Shown here: positions 1 through 12,375 of the stretch, in pieces
How positions within the stretch are numbered: position 1 is the first letter of the stretch
How the letters are laid out: every line of letters begins with the position of its first letter
Origin: Anaeromyces robustus
Taxonomy: Eukaryota > Neocallimastigomycota > Neocallimastigomycetes > Neocallimastigales > Neocallimastigaceae
NCBI GenBank assembly: GCA_002104895.1
Contig: MCFG01000185.1
Location: 1 to 37,500 of the forward strand
Length of the DNA stretch: 37,500 bases
Direction of reading: 5' to 3'
Notes under the pieces: generated by a model
Seen by the model: the letters and a program-made list of their open reading frames with translations, nothing else
Told to the model about the DNA's origin: nothing
Databases searched by the model: none
Position numbers and translations under genes: made by a program

Positions 1-249
1 TAATATCGATCTACTACATGATGTTAATAACCAATGAGCTATTAATATATATACAATAGGTCTTTTTCTATTATTTCTATTTAAAAATAGAAAAAAAGAT
101 AACCATATAAAGGAAGTATTTTTAATAAATGCCATTACCATATTTTGCCGTTGATCGATAGGCCGCATTTTCCCTGAATTTCCACCAAAATCAAATTTAT
201 AAAGTAAATTCTGTAAACTCAATACAACATCCCAAACTTCGAAACTCAT
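1..249 (-). CDS. 5' part of an unrecognised membrane-protein gene (runs off the window)
   Basis: An open frame of 83 codons runs from an ATG at 249 leftward through base 1 with no stop, so the gene continues outside the window. The N-terminus is MSFEVWDVVLSL; residues 1-36 are mixed and polar (includes GGNSGKMRPIDQRQN). They are followed by two hydrophobic stretches, about 37-56 (ending SFIWLSFFLFLN) and 65-77 (IVYILIAHWLLT), separated by a basic loop (NRNNRKRP). That pattern suggests a multi-pass membrane protein without a cleaved signal peptide. The stretch uses codons such as CGG, CGA and GCC-context bases that are absent from the flanking AT-only DNA, and composition falls to spacer level immediately upstream of the ATG, which supports this start. 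I do not recognise the family. A first exon of a longer spliced gene is equally possible. Confidence 0.7.
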   Translation of the reverse strand, partial: MSFEVWDVVLSLQNLLYKFDFGGNSGKMRPIDQRQNMVMAFIKNTSFIWLSFFLFLNRNNRKRPIVYILIAHWLLTSCSRSIL

Positions 250-1604
250 TTTGAATTATTTTTAATAATTTTAATTTTAATTATTATTTTTATAAATTAT
301 ATTGTTCGGTTTTTTTTTTTTTTTTTGTGTGTGTATGTATGTGTTATGTATATATGTGTGTGTTAATGTATGTGGGTAAATTAGGTATATATGTATATAT
401 ATATTTTTTTTTAATTTAAAATGTTTTTTCTTTTTTTTTTTTCTTTATTATTTTCTTTTTCAATTTTATTTTTTTTTCTGATATTTTTTTTCGTTTTTTT
501 TCGTTTTTTTTTTCTTTTTTTTTTTTATCCTAATGTATATACATAATTGATATACATTGTAATGTTTAAATTATAATAAAATTTAATTCATTTTTTTTTT
601 ATAAAAAAAAAAAAAAAAATTGAATACTTTGTATATAATGGTTGTATATAAAAAAAAAGAGGTATATAAAATATGAAATTTTGAATATATATATTTTTAC
701 TTATTTATTTATTTATTTTTATATATGTATTATTTTATAATAAATTTTTAATGAATTGTTTTTCTTTATTATTATATTTTCTTTAATTCTTTTTTTATTT
801 TTTTTGTCATAATAAAAAATAATATATATATAAAGTGATATTATAAGATAATATATATAATTTCTTTACTTTATCCACTTTTTTTTTTATTTTTCTTAAT
901 TTTCAATTATTCCACTTTATACTCTTTTGTTATTAGTTTCCAATTTATATTTTTTTTTTTTTCTTTTTACTTTTTGATTTCAATTTTAAATGAAAGAGTA
1001 TTTTTTTTTAAAAAAAAAAAAAAAAAAAAGAAATAAAAATAAAAAATATAAATTATATATTATAATATTTAATATTAAATTTTTTTTTAATAAATTTTAA
1101 TTTTAAATGTGTGTATATTATGTATATTATGTATATTATGTATATTATATTATATATTATATATTATATATTATAATTTAAATTTATAATAAAAAAAGAA
1201 AGAAAAAAAAGAAAACAAAATAAAAAATAAAAAATAAAAATTATAATAAAATATATATATTATATTATTAATATATTTAGAATTAATTCCTATATAGGAT
1301 AATATATTAAAATTGTATTAATTAACATATATTATTAAAAATTATAAAAAAAAAATTTTTTTTTTTTTTTTAAAAAAAAAAAGATAAAACGAAAAAAGAA
1401 AGATAAATAAAAAAGAAAAGAAAAAAAAAATTATTTAATAAAATCAATTTATTTTTAATATTTTTTAATATTTTTTTAATATTCATTGATTTATTTATTA
1501 TGTATTTTTTTTTAAAAAAAAAAATTTTTTTTATTAAAATAATTAAAAATTTTTATTAAATTTATATTAAAAAAAAAAAATAAATTTTAAAAAAAATACA
1601 TTCA

Positions 1605-1640
<36 letters not shown>

Positions 1641-4600
1641 AAAATTAAATAAATATTTTAAATAAACTAAGTAAATAATATTAGAAATAATAGAAATAAT
1701 AATAATAAAAATCAATAAAGAATTTAATTAAAATAAATTCTTTGAAGCTAACAGAAATTTAAATTCATAAAATATATGCCAAAAATTATGGTAATAAAAT
1801 GTAGAAAAAAAATATAAAGTAAAGCAAAAAAATTATAATAAAGTAAATAAATAAATAAATAAATAAATAAAAAAGAAAAAGAAACATTTTTCCATATATA
1901 AAAAACATATTTTATAATAAATTATTTAATAATAAAACATTATTATTCTATAAAAGTATATAAATGAATAAATAAATATATAAATAAATAAATTAATGGT
2001 TAAAATAAATGAATTAAAATATAAATTAAATAATTTTTGTACCACCAACTTGTTATTTAAGAATAATAAAAAAAAATAAATTATGTTTATTATCCCAAAA
2101 TTCTAGTTCTAGTTTTTTTTTTTTATTTTAGTGATTTTGTACAAATTAATTATTTATTAATAATTAATTTAAAATGTTCAATATATTATTATATAATACA
2201 ATATATTATTATATATAATATAATAAAAAATAATTTATATAATAGATTATATATGAATATATTATACTTATTACAATATATTATACTTATTACAATATAT
2301 TAGGAATATATTATATTATAATACTTAATATATTATAAATCATTAAATAATAAATAATAGAAATTTTCTTTTTTTTTTATTTTTTATTGTTTTTTTAATA
2401 TCTTTCCAAATTTTATTAAAATTTATGGTGGACTCGATTAATATTTTTTTTTCTAAGCACTTTTTTTTTTGTGTATTCTTTTACTCCTAATGAGATGTTT
2501 TAATAATACAAAATTTTAGAATATTACCATATTTATAAGCATGTTTTTGTTTTTGTTTTAACATTATATTAAAACTAATTTTTGTTTATGATTATATCAT
2601 TATATTACATATTTATTATTATATTATTATATTATTATATTAATATTATTATATTATATTATTATAATGTTATATCATTATAGAATAATATAATGATATA
2701 TTATATATTATTATATTTATTAATTATTAAATAATTAATTATCTCTATTTTATTATTTATTTATTTATTTATTATTAAATATTTTATTTTTATTTTATTC
2801 CACTATTTTTGTTTTATTATTACATTATTTTATTACATTGTTACATTGTATTTTACACCTTAAATCAAGAATATTATTAAGTAAAATTTGACATTTTTAT
2901 TTATTTTTTTTTTCTTTCTTTCTTTCTTTACATTTTCTTTTTCTTTTTTTTTACATTTATAATATATCTTTAATATAAATTTCTTGGAAAAAATGATCTA
3001 AAAAAATTGATAAATAAATGAATATTTAATTAATATTTAAATAAATAATTAATACAAATACAACAAAATTCAATGAATAAAAAATTAAAAAATTAAATAT
3101 TTAAGTTTAGATAAAAAAATAAATTATGAAACTTTAAAAAATCCATAAATTAAAATAATAATTTTTATAATAAACTTTATTTATTAGAATAAATTTAATT
3201 CGTGTAACACAAAGGATTATGACTAAATAAAGTATTTAATATTAAAAAAACCAGTAAATTCAGTAAATTCATTATTATCATTTAATAATTATTATAAATG
3301 ATTATATGATGTTTTGTTTTTTGTTTTATTTTGTTTTGTTTTGTTTTGTTTTTTTTTTATTTTTTTTTATTTTTAGATTATTAAAATATGCTTTGATTTT
3401 TTTTAAAAAAAATAAAAAAAAAGCGTGGCATTTTATAATTAAAATAAATATTATAATTATAATTTATTTATTTCATTATTTATTTATTCATTCATATTTA
3501 TTTATTTATTTATTTATTATATTTATTAATAATTATTATATAAAGTAATATTAATTATCTTTTTTATTCATTTCTTATTTATTTATTATTTATTTATTTA
3601 TTAGTTTATTTATTAACTTATATATTTATTCATTCATATTTATTTATTTTATTATTTGTCTTATTATTTATTCATTCACTTATATTTATTTATTTATTTA
3701 TTTATTTATATATTCATTCATATTCATTTTATTATACATTTTAAAAAATAAAGCATGCATATTGTTTATTGCTATAATAGAATTAATTAAATAATAAAAA
3801 TAAAAATTTCCATACAAAATTTAATATAATTATAAAACATTTTTTATTTATTTTTATTCCTTTTTTTTTTTTTTTTTTTTTTATTCGAGTCATTTTTTAT
3901 TTCTTTTAATATAAAAATTATGTTCAATCTATTCTAATCTATTTATTATATTATATTACATTATATTATTATATATATTTATTATATATTATATTATATT
4001 ACATTATAATTATAAATTATGAATTTATTATTGATTTAATATTTAATAATTTTAATAATGATTAAAATTGATATTAAATATTTATTAATTAATTTAATTA
4101 ATTTATAATAAATTGAAATATATTGTAAAATATGGCTTTATTCCTTTTTTGGGTTATATGCTTAAAGAAATATATAGATAAAAAATTATTAATTTAAATT
4201 AAATATATAATGTCAATCAGTCATAATTTTATCTTTTACATATAAAAATATAATATATTGTACTACATATTAAATTATATTATGTCATTATAATTTCTAA
4301 TATTTAAAGTTTTTTATATATTAATTAATGATCAATTCAATTATTAATATATTAAGTTTATTTATTAGGATTAAAATAAAAAAGAGATAAAAAAAAAAAA
4401 AATTAAGGAATAAAACTAATTTTAGATTTTATCTCCCAAAAATGATATATTTTAGAATAGAAAATGTCTTTAACTTATAATATATTAATAATATATTATA
4501 ATATATTATAATATATAAAATAAATTTTTAAATTTTTAGTAATGAACTATATATTAATAATATATTAAGAATAATAATATAATTTTTTTTAAATATATTA

Positions 4601-6980
4601 AAAATAAATTTGTCATATTTTTTTTTAAAGGAACTAGAATGTCTAAAAAATATTATTTCAATTATTTACACAATATTACGTTTTTTTCTTTCTTTCTTAT
4701 TATAGTATTTATTATTATTATATGTATTGTTATAGTATATATTGTTATAGTATTTATAGTATGTATTATAATAATAATAATAATAATAATGATTTATTTA
4801 TTTATTTTTAATATAATTATTTATTCCTCTAGTTATTTATTTATTTATTTATTTATGCATTTATTTATTACATCATTAAATTTATTATGTAAAAAAATAA
4901 AAATTAAAAAATAAAAATTAAAAATGTAAAACTATTTCATTATAATAAAGATATAAAAAAATATTCTAAAGTTTCTAAATAGAAAAAAATAAAATAAAAT
5001 AGAATAAAATTGATTTTAATAATTAACTTTTGTTTTTTTTTTTTTTTCTTTTTTTATGGATATCGTATCATAATTCCTTATTATAATTATGATGTATTAT
5101 GAGTAAAATTATTTAATTTTGAACACTAAAAACGCCATAAAAAAATAAAAAAAGATAAAAAAAATGAAAATGAAAAAAAAAAGTTTCACTTTTACTGGTT
5201 TTAAGAGCATGATTTTTATTATCATGAATTCATGGAATTTGCCAAAGGTAAATCAGTTTTTATCATAAAATACAAAAATAAATTTAAATAAATAATAAAA
5301 ATAAAAATAAATAATGAAATAAATAAATAAATAAATAAATAATAATGAAATAAATAAATATTAATAAAATAAATAAATAAATATTAATAATAAAATAAAT
5401 AAATAAAACTCATATAATTATGAAATTTCAAAAGTAAATCTGTTTTATGTTTCTTTCAACAAATAATTAAAAAACAAAAATAAATAAATAAAAAGTAAAT
5501 AAATAAATAAATAAATATTATTTATTATTATTATTATAATTATAATTATTATTATAATATTTATTTATTTATTTATTTAGTATTTATTTATTTATTTAGT
5601 CAATTATTTATTTATTTATTTATTTAGTATTTATTTATTTATTTTTAATATTCATGAATTTTGTTATTCCATTCTATTAAAAAAAAATTGTTTAACTTTT
5701 TTAAATGAAGGATTATCAAATGTTAATTAATTAATTAATTAAAAGCCATTTAATAAAATAAACAAAAAGAACAATGGGAAATTATATAATGGGAAATTAT
5801 TTAAATAAATAAATAAATAAATAATGATTTAAATAAATAAATAAATTAAATTAAATGAATTAAATTAAATAAATAAATAATTTTTTTTTACTTTTTTTTT
5901 TTTTATACTTTAATTAATTTTTCTTTTTTAAACATTTTTAAAAAAAAAGTTAAAAAAAAGACTTGAAACTTTTATTAAACAAAAATAGTAAAATTGAAAT
6001 AAAAAGCAAATAAAATAAAAAATAAGAAGTAAAAATAAAAAGTAAAAAAAACTATTAAAAAGAATATTAAACTACTTATAAAGGAAAAGAAAAGAAAAAA
6101 GGAAAAAAAGAAAAAGGAAAAGTATATAATAATTTTGATTTTGATTAATTATACATTCCTAAAAAAATAATTATTTTTTTCTTTTTTCATATGAAAAAAA
6201 ATATATATATAAATAAATGAATAAATAAAATATATAAATTTAAATAAATATCTATGAATAAATGAATGAATAAATAAAATATTTAAATAAAAATAATTAA
6301 TTAATAATTAAGATTTATATATTTATTTATTAATATTTATTTATTTTTATTATAAATTTATTTATTTATTTATAAACTTATTCATTTATTTAAATTATTA
6401 TGTTTCCAATTTTTTATTATTAATTATTTTTTTTTTTTTAAACAATTTTTTCATCCATTAAATTAAATATATTAATATTACTTTAAATAGAATCATTAAT
6501 TAAAAATTAAAAAATTAAAAATTAAAATATTATAAAATAATTAAATAATATAAAATAAACATTTTGTTGTTGTTGTAAATGTATCCATTAATGGAATTTT
6601 AATTATTTTGGTTTTATTTTTTATTCTTTTATTTTTATTTTATTTTTCTTTATAAAAAATAATAATAATAATAATAATAAAAATAACAAAAAAAAAAAAA
6701 AAAAAAAAGCTGTAAAAAAAATTAAAATTCTACTATTTAAAGATGCTCAATTAATTAATTATTAATTATTAATTATTAATTAATTAATTGAGCATTATTA
6801 TTATTATTATATTAAATTAAATTTGAAGATAAAAAAAAAAAAAAAAAAAAGGAAAGAGATTAATTATAATTGTCAAAGCCATTTTTTTCTTTTTGTATAT
6901 TTGTTAATATAATTAAATAAATTAACCCTTTATAAGAAATATAAACTTTAAGTAAAAAAGAAAAAAAAAAATATTCTTAT
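250..6980. other. Gene-free AT-rich spacer
   Basis: About 6.7 kb of nearly pure A+T with long poly-A and poly-T runs, TTTA/AAAT tetranucleotide repeats (for example around 1603-1640, 3480-3520 and 5560-5640) and TTTTG runs near 3320-3350. Open frames here (3306-3548, 4639-4914) encode only F/I/Y/K/N low-complexity strings and were rejected as genes. A slightly less AT-rich patch at about 5050-5260 gives no convincing reading frame. Confidence 0.75.
6743..6795. repeat. Hairpin-forming inverted repeat, 18-bp arms
   Basis: Bases 6743-6760 (atgctcaattaattaatt) are the exact reverse complement of 6778-6795, with a 17-nt AT loop. The GCTCA/TGAGC ends make this more than an AT-repeat coincidence. 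It would extrude as a cruciform or form a hairpin in RNA; no gene adjoins it. Confidence 0.8.
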
Positions 6981-6984
6981 TATG

Positions 6985-7281
6985 ATAAACCTTTTACATT
7001 TACAACGAAGCATTCAAATTCCTATTAATAAAGAAATGTAGAAATGTGAAATATGTGATAATCATGATCTACATATGTCCTTAAATAACTATTGATTTTT
7101 ATTTTTGTCCATTTGAAAAAAAAAAAACATCAGAATCAAAAAAAATTTTTAGGATTGGTTTTAAAGATTATATCATTATATCTTTTAGTTATTAGTTATT
7201 TAGTAGTAGTACCACCATCAGATTTAGTAGTTTATCCTTCATTCCCAAGACATATATATAACTTTTTCAAGCTGGAATGAA
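6985..7281 (+). pseudogene. Possible coding relic of unknown origin
   Basis: This stretch is less AT-rich than its surroundings and holds short consecutive readings that look coding. One ATG frame near 6983 reads MINLLHLQRSIQIPINKEM and stops; a second reading shortly after contains CEICDNHDLHM, reminiscent of a zinc-binding C-x2-C-x(n)-H tail. A third frame (7092-7280) has a hydrophobic segment (IISLYLLVISYLVVV) followed by PPSDLVVYPSFPRHIYN. No single frame spans the region, so if it is genic it is a broken gene or a set of unrecognised exons. The origin is not identified; a LINE tail is one guess because of the C-x2-C-x(n)-H pattern. Confidence 0.25.
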
Positions 7282-7451
7282 AAGAAAAAAAAAAGAACAA
7301 TGTCTATCTGATAAATAGTAAAATATATTTAATTATAATTAATAATAATTCATGAAAATTTATAATAATAATAAAACTTAAAGATCTCTATGGGAAAATA
7401 AAATAAAGTATTAATTGTCTTTTTGTCTTTTTATCTTTTTAAAAGATATGA

Positions 7452-7488
<37 letters not shown>

Positions 7489-7939
7489 ATTAATAGTAAA
7501 AAAAAAAAAAAAAAAAAAAAAATTAAATTAAAATAAACAATTATAGAATACTCTAAAAACTTTATATATATAAATGTATAGCCATCGATCGATTATATTA
7601 AAAAAAAAAAAAAATAAAAAAAAATAAAAAAAAAAAAAGAAATAAAAAATAAATAAATAAATAAATATTGAAGAAGAAGTATTAAATAATATAACAAAGT
7701 ATAGAAAAAAAAAAGCTAAAATTCAATAAAATAATCATATTATTCATTTATGTCTACTAGGTATTGGTATTGGTTGATACTTGTTATAAACTTATCCACG
7801 ACTTTTTTTTTAACTTGAAAAAAAATAACTTTTTTTGATTAATATATAAATAAATATATTACTACTATTTTAAAAAATAGGGGGTAGGTGGGAAAGAGTA
7901 TCAATATTAATCTTATACCTTACATTCATTCAAAATCTG

Positions 7940-7940
<1 letters not shown>

Positions 7941-7993
<53 letters not shown>
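7941..7993. repeat. (TTA)n microsatellite
   Basis: Uninterrupted TTA/ATT trinucleotide repeat of about 50 bp. Confidence 0.9.
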
Positions 7994-7994
<1 letters not shown>

Positions 7995-8111
7995 TTATAA
8001 AAAATATTATAATATTTAACTAACTCTAATTTGTTCCCAAGGAAGGAAATCTAATGTTTTTTTTTAATAAAAAATTACATTGGCCTTAATATCTTTTTTT
8101 TTCTTTTTTTT

Positions 8112-8346
8112 ATAAAGATATTATTAGCCTTAAAGTCTTTTCTTTTTTTTATAAAGATATTATTAGCCTTAAAGTCTTTTCTTTTTTTTATAAAGATATT
8201 ATTAGCCTTAAAGTCTTTTCTTTTTTTTTATAAAGATATTATTAGCCTTAAAGTCTTTTCTTTTTTTTTATAAAGATATTATTAGCCTTAAAGTCTTTTC
8301 TTTTTTTATAAAGATATTATTAGCCTTAAAGTCTTTTCTTTTTTTT
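8112..8346. repeat. Six-copy tandem repeat, unit 38-40 bp
   Basis: Units start at 8112, 8151, 8190, 8230, 8270 and 8308. Each contains the core ataaagatattattagcctt followed by aaagtcttttc and a T-run whose length varies by one or two bases. A diverged half-copy (ggccttaatatctttttt) precedes the array at about 8082. The cores are essentially identical, so the array is young or kept uniform. No gene is nearby. Confidence 0.92.
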
Positions 8347-8722
8347 AATAAAGAAATATTTCACTTAACATCTCTTTTTTTTTTTTTTTTTTTTTTTTTT
8401 TCGCATTTTCTCTAATCTAATATCTAATCCATTCTTTCAATAATTTTTTCTTATGTAATTTTTTTTTCTAAAAAATATATGGAATATATAGAATATAGTA
8501 AAAATAAGTAAAAATAAATATATAAAAATAACTACTCAAAGAGAGTAAATTAGATTCTAAAAAAAAAACAAATAATGAATAAAAAAATCTAAGTTAAAGT
8601 AATTTATAAAAATACTTTTGAGTTGTTGTTGTTGTTGTAGGGTTATATTAATTTTTTTTTTTTTTTTTTTACTTATAATATATAAATTTAATTTGTAGAA
8701 ATAATAAATAATATATTTAAAA

Positions 8723-8953
<231 letters not shown>

Positions 8954-9010
8954 ATACTATCTAAAAAATCTATAACATAAATTTAATATAAAGAAAAATC
9001 TAATAAATTT

Positions 9011-9061
9011 CTGAAATAATTATAATTTCAGTGTAGAGTACTATTCGGATTTCACTCCGAA
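9011..9061 (-). other. Two stem-loops at the LINE 3' end
   Basis: Bases 9044-9049 (ttcgga) pair with 9056-9061 (tccgaa) around a six-base loop, and the LINE stop codon lies inside that loop. Just downstream on the element's strand, 9011-9017 (ctgaaat) pairs with 9025-9031 (atttcag). LINE 3' hairpins are known in some families to be recognised by the element's own reverse transcriptase; that role here is inferred only from position. Confidence 0.5.
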
Positions 9062-10632
9062 GGCCCTGTGGTTGAAATAATCTCGTAATTTGAGATATTA
9101 TTATTATTATTATGTCTTATCAATTCGACGTCGGCGCTCTTGGTAATAATGGGTGTTGATTTATACCGATCCAATAACAACTCCAAAAAGCTACATATAA
9201 CTGGTACTATTTTTATTAGATATATCAGCCAACCTCACAAAGTATGGAACAGGAAACTCCTTTGAACTTTTGTTAAAGATGTATATTCAATTAAATGACT
9301 TCCGTTCCGTTTCCCTTTATCGAAGTGCAACTCTTCCAGAACTGAAGTTCCACCAAGAAGGAATTAAATATATATTTTTTATAGTTGATATAATTTTTTA
9401 TACTCTAAGATTGAGGTGGTAAAATTATTATATAAAGAATGTCTCTTTTATTTTGTCTGTAAATGTGATGAAGAAGTCAATTGATGAAATTTATTAAATT
9501 CCATCTAATAAGAGAAAAGAAAGGACAATTAAAGATTCAATGTTCAAAGGATTGCTCACCTTGTTGACAGGAGGGGCAATAAAAACGACATTCTTTTGAA
9601 ACCTTTCCACTCTTAAAAAGCTATTTTCGAGTTATATACATATCCACTGCGTAAACGTATTATCCATTGGATACCTAGATTAATATGAAGAGGGTATTCA
9701 TAACCCAACAATAATAATAATATGTTTAAAATCATAAAATTTATATTTAATCATAGTTTTTACCTTTAATTTCTTGCTTTTTAGTAAGATCATTCCAGCA
9801 TTACTAATTTTTTATTTTTCTTTGTATTATTCACTAATGGACACATTTTTAAGTCTATTTACTACTAATGAACTTGATTTAACCGCCCCCCAAGAAGAGA
9901 ATTTATTAATTCTTTTATAGTATAAAAAAAAAAAAAAAACAAGGATCTTTAATTAATAATACAATGTGAAAAAATTTCCCATTTTTTTTTTTTGAAACAC
10001 TTAAAACCTGTCTAGGAGTGCAAACTCCTGCGATAGGAGATATCTGAAAGTCTCGAAAGAGAGAGAGAGCATAGGTACTCCTAGTAGGGTTTCGCGAACA
10101 TAGCTATAGCTGTTGTACTTTTTTTTTATCTAAGGGGGGATAATCATCTATATTTTTATTTTAAGTAATAATTTTTTTTTTTTTTTGCTATTGAAAGAGT
10201 CGATACACCAAAACCTACAATACCAGTATTAATAAGTGTTTGTATTTTTTTCTTTGTATTGGATTAATTAGAGTCAATAAGATTGTAAAACCTTCTTTTT
10301 AAAGGATAGGCTAAAAGGAAGGCTAGGGGTTCATAAAAAAAAAAAGTTAGAAAGAGAAAGAGAATATAAAGATAAAGATAAAAGATTTATTTGTATAATT
10401 AATTGTACATTTTATCAATAATAGGTTTTAAAGATAAATCCTTAGAAAAAAAAGGAATACCCAAGATAAGTGTTAAGTGTAACAGGAGACTTTAGGAATT
10501 ATTAACATATTAAGATAGAAGGTAGGGTTCTAAATAATCAGGAGGTTCTGTAAAAGACAAAAGTTTGATAACCAAAGTAGGACATTTTTGAATACCAAAA
10601 GACATTTCATTTAGATCAGCCCATTTTAAAAC
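9011..10632 (-). mobile_element. Decayed 5'-truncated LINE (non-LTR retrotransposon), C-terminal half of reverse-transcriptase ORF
   Basis: The minus strand between about 10632 and 9052 reads as successive pieces of one LINE polymerase ORF, with several frame changes and stops, so it is dead. In order: the post-palm region of the reverse transcriptase (LKWADLNEMSFGIQKCP, then LGIPFFSKDLSLKPI), the thumb/linker region (KKKIQTLINTGIVGFGVS; FQISPIAGVCTPRQV), a basic RLRSGYVYNSKIAF segment, and a zinc-binding tail C-x3-YC-x2-C-x7-FEH-x4-NC. That tail is the zf-RVT type found at the end of many LINE ORF2 proteins. Similarity begins abruptly at about 10632, where a poly-T/A run abuts it, so the catalytic FADD-box half is missing, as expected from incomplete target-primed reverse transcription. 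The last reading ends at a stop at 9054-9052. Clade is not determined. Its richer base composition makes it the most conspicuous non-AT block of the left half. Confidence 0.85.
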
Positions 10633-10639
10633 TCTTTTT

Positions 10640-11182
10640 TTTAAAAAAAAAATTATTATTTATTATTAATTTAATTATTATTTATTTATTGTTTAATTAT
10701 TATTAAAGAAAAAAAAGAAAGAAAACCAAAAATGAATTTCTATATCACTTTTTTTTTTTTTTTTAATTTTTTGTTATTTTATTAAGATTTTTAATTAACT
10801 TCTAAAAGAAAAAATTTTTTATGATTTCTTTTAATTTTATTAAATTATTTTTTATTTTTTATTTTTTTTTTATCTTTGTTGGATTTCATTTTATTTAGAA
10901 AGCATATATATAATATAATAATATATAAAATATATATATTATATTATATTTTTTATTTTTATTTTTATTTTTTTTTATTTTTATTTTTTTTTTTTTTTTT
11001 GATGTTTTATAAATAATAATAGTAATAAAAAAAAATATTATTCTTAATAATATTTTTTTTCTATTTTAATAAAATAAATAATTTTTTTTTTAAAAAAAAA
11101 GAAAAAAAGAAAAGAAAAGAAAAGAAAAATGTAAAGACTTTTTTTTTTTATAAAAAAAAAAGTTAATTTTTTCTCTCTTACT

Positions 11183-11230
<48 letters not shown>

Positions 11231-12375
11231 TTTTTTAATTTCTCTATAATAAATTATAGATATAAAATAAAAAGAAGAAAAATAAATAATTAGTTTTTTT
11301 TTTTTTTTTTCTAATTTTTCTAATAATAATATAAAAGAAATAATAATAATAACAAAAAGATTATTATTATCTTATATTATTTTCCTTCTTTTTGTTTTAT
11401 TCAATATTTTTTTTTTTTAAATAAAATAAATATTATAAAAAAATACCATATATAAAAAATAAAAAACAAAATGAAAAAAAAAAAAAATTTTTAAATAAAA
11501 AGGAAATATATATATGAAAAAAAAAAAAATATGAAAAAAAAGAGGAAAAACTATATAAATAAATAAAAATATATATATATATTAGTTATATAAAAAAATA
11601 GAAAAAAAAAGTCAATTTGTGTTTTTTTAAAATTGATTATTATTTTTTTTTTTTTTTTTTTTGAAAGGGAGGAAATCATTTATATTTTTTTATATTTTAT
11701 ATATTTTATATATATATATATAAAAGATTCTTTTGCCATATGCCATAATTATATATAACAATTATATAAATTCTAATTATAATTTAAAAAAAAAAAAAAT
11801 AATTTTTTTTTCTTTTTTATTTTTCAGAAATATTTACAATTATTATGAGTTTTTTTTTTTTTTTTTGTTGTTGTTGTCTTTTTCTTTATAGATATTAAAA
11901 ATATATATATATTTTAAATAATATGTAGTATTAATTAAATGAAAAAAAAAAAAAAAAAAAAAAGCATTGATATTGATTCATTTCATATTTCATTATATTT
12001 ATTACATCATTACATAGTTTTACTTCTTATTCTTTTTTTTTTTCTTTTTCTTAATTCAAAATAACAATAATCTTTTTTTACTGAAATCAAAATAAAATAA
12101 ATATATTTATTTATTTATTTATTTTGATTTTTTCTTTCTTCCTTTTTTTTTTTCTTTTTCTTTTTTTCTTATATTCTTATTTTTCTCTTTTCTTCTCTTT
12201 TTTTTTTTTTTTTTTCATTTTGTTAATATTTTAATTTTAGAATTTTTAAAAACTTTTAATAAATATTCTTCTTTTTTTTTTTTTTTAACTTCTATATTAT
12301 CATTATTATTATAATTATTATTAATAAATCAGAACTTTTTTTTTTTTATTTTTTATCATTTTTTTTTGTTAAGTC
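10640..12375. other. AT-rich spacer downstream of the first module gene
   Basis: Poly-T and poly-A runs, including about 40 T near 11189-11228, and short AT repeats. No coding-like frame was found. Its right part holds the 3' untranslated region of the minus-strand gene ending at 12376, but no clear polyadenylation signal can be singled out in such A/T-rich DNA. Confidence 0.7.

Noticed and set aside
3306-4914. Open frames at 3306-3548 and 4639-4914
   Set aside because: They encode only F, I, L, Y, K and N runs from T-rich and TTA/TTTA repeats, with no motif and no composition shift.
9700-9715. TGTTGGGTTATG on the minus strand, considered as the start of an LTR
   Set aside because: No matching second copy or terminal partner is seen, and the LINE reading runs through it into the RLRSG and zinc-tail region.
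9990-10130. A GC-richer stretch with two GNRA-like hairpins (aggagt-gcaa-actcct; ctc-gaaa-gag), considered as a structured RNA or ribozyme
   Set aside because: The minus strand reads as LINE polymerase (FQISPIAGVCTPRQV) in the correct order between recognised upstream and downstream pieces, so the richer composition is explained by old coding DNA.
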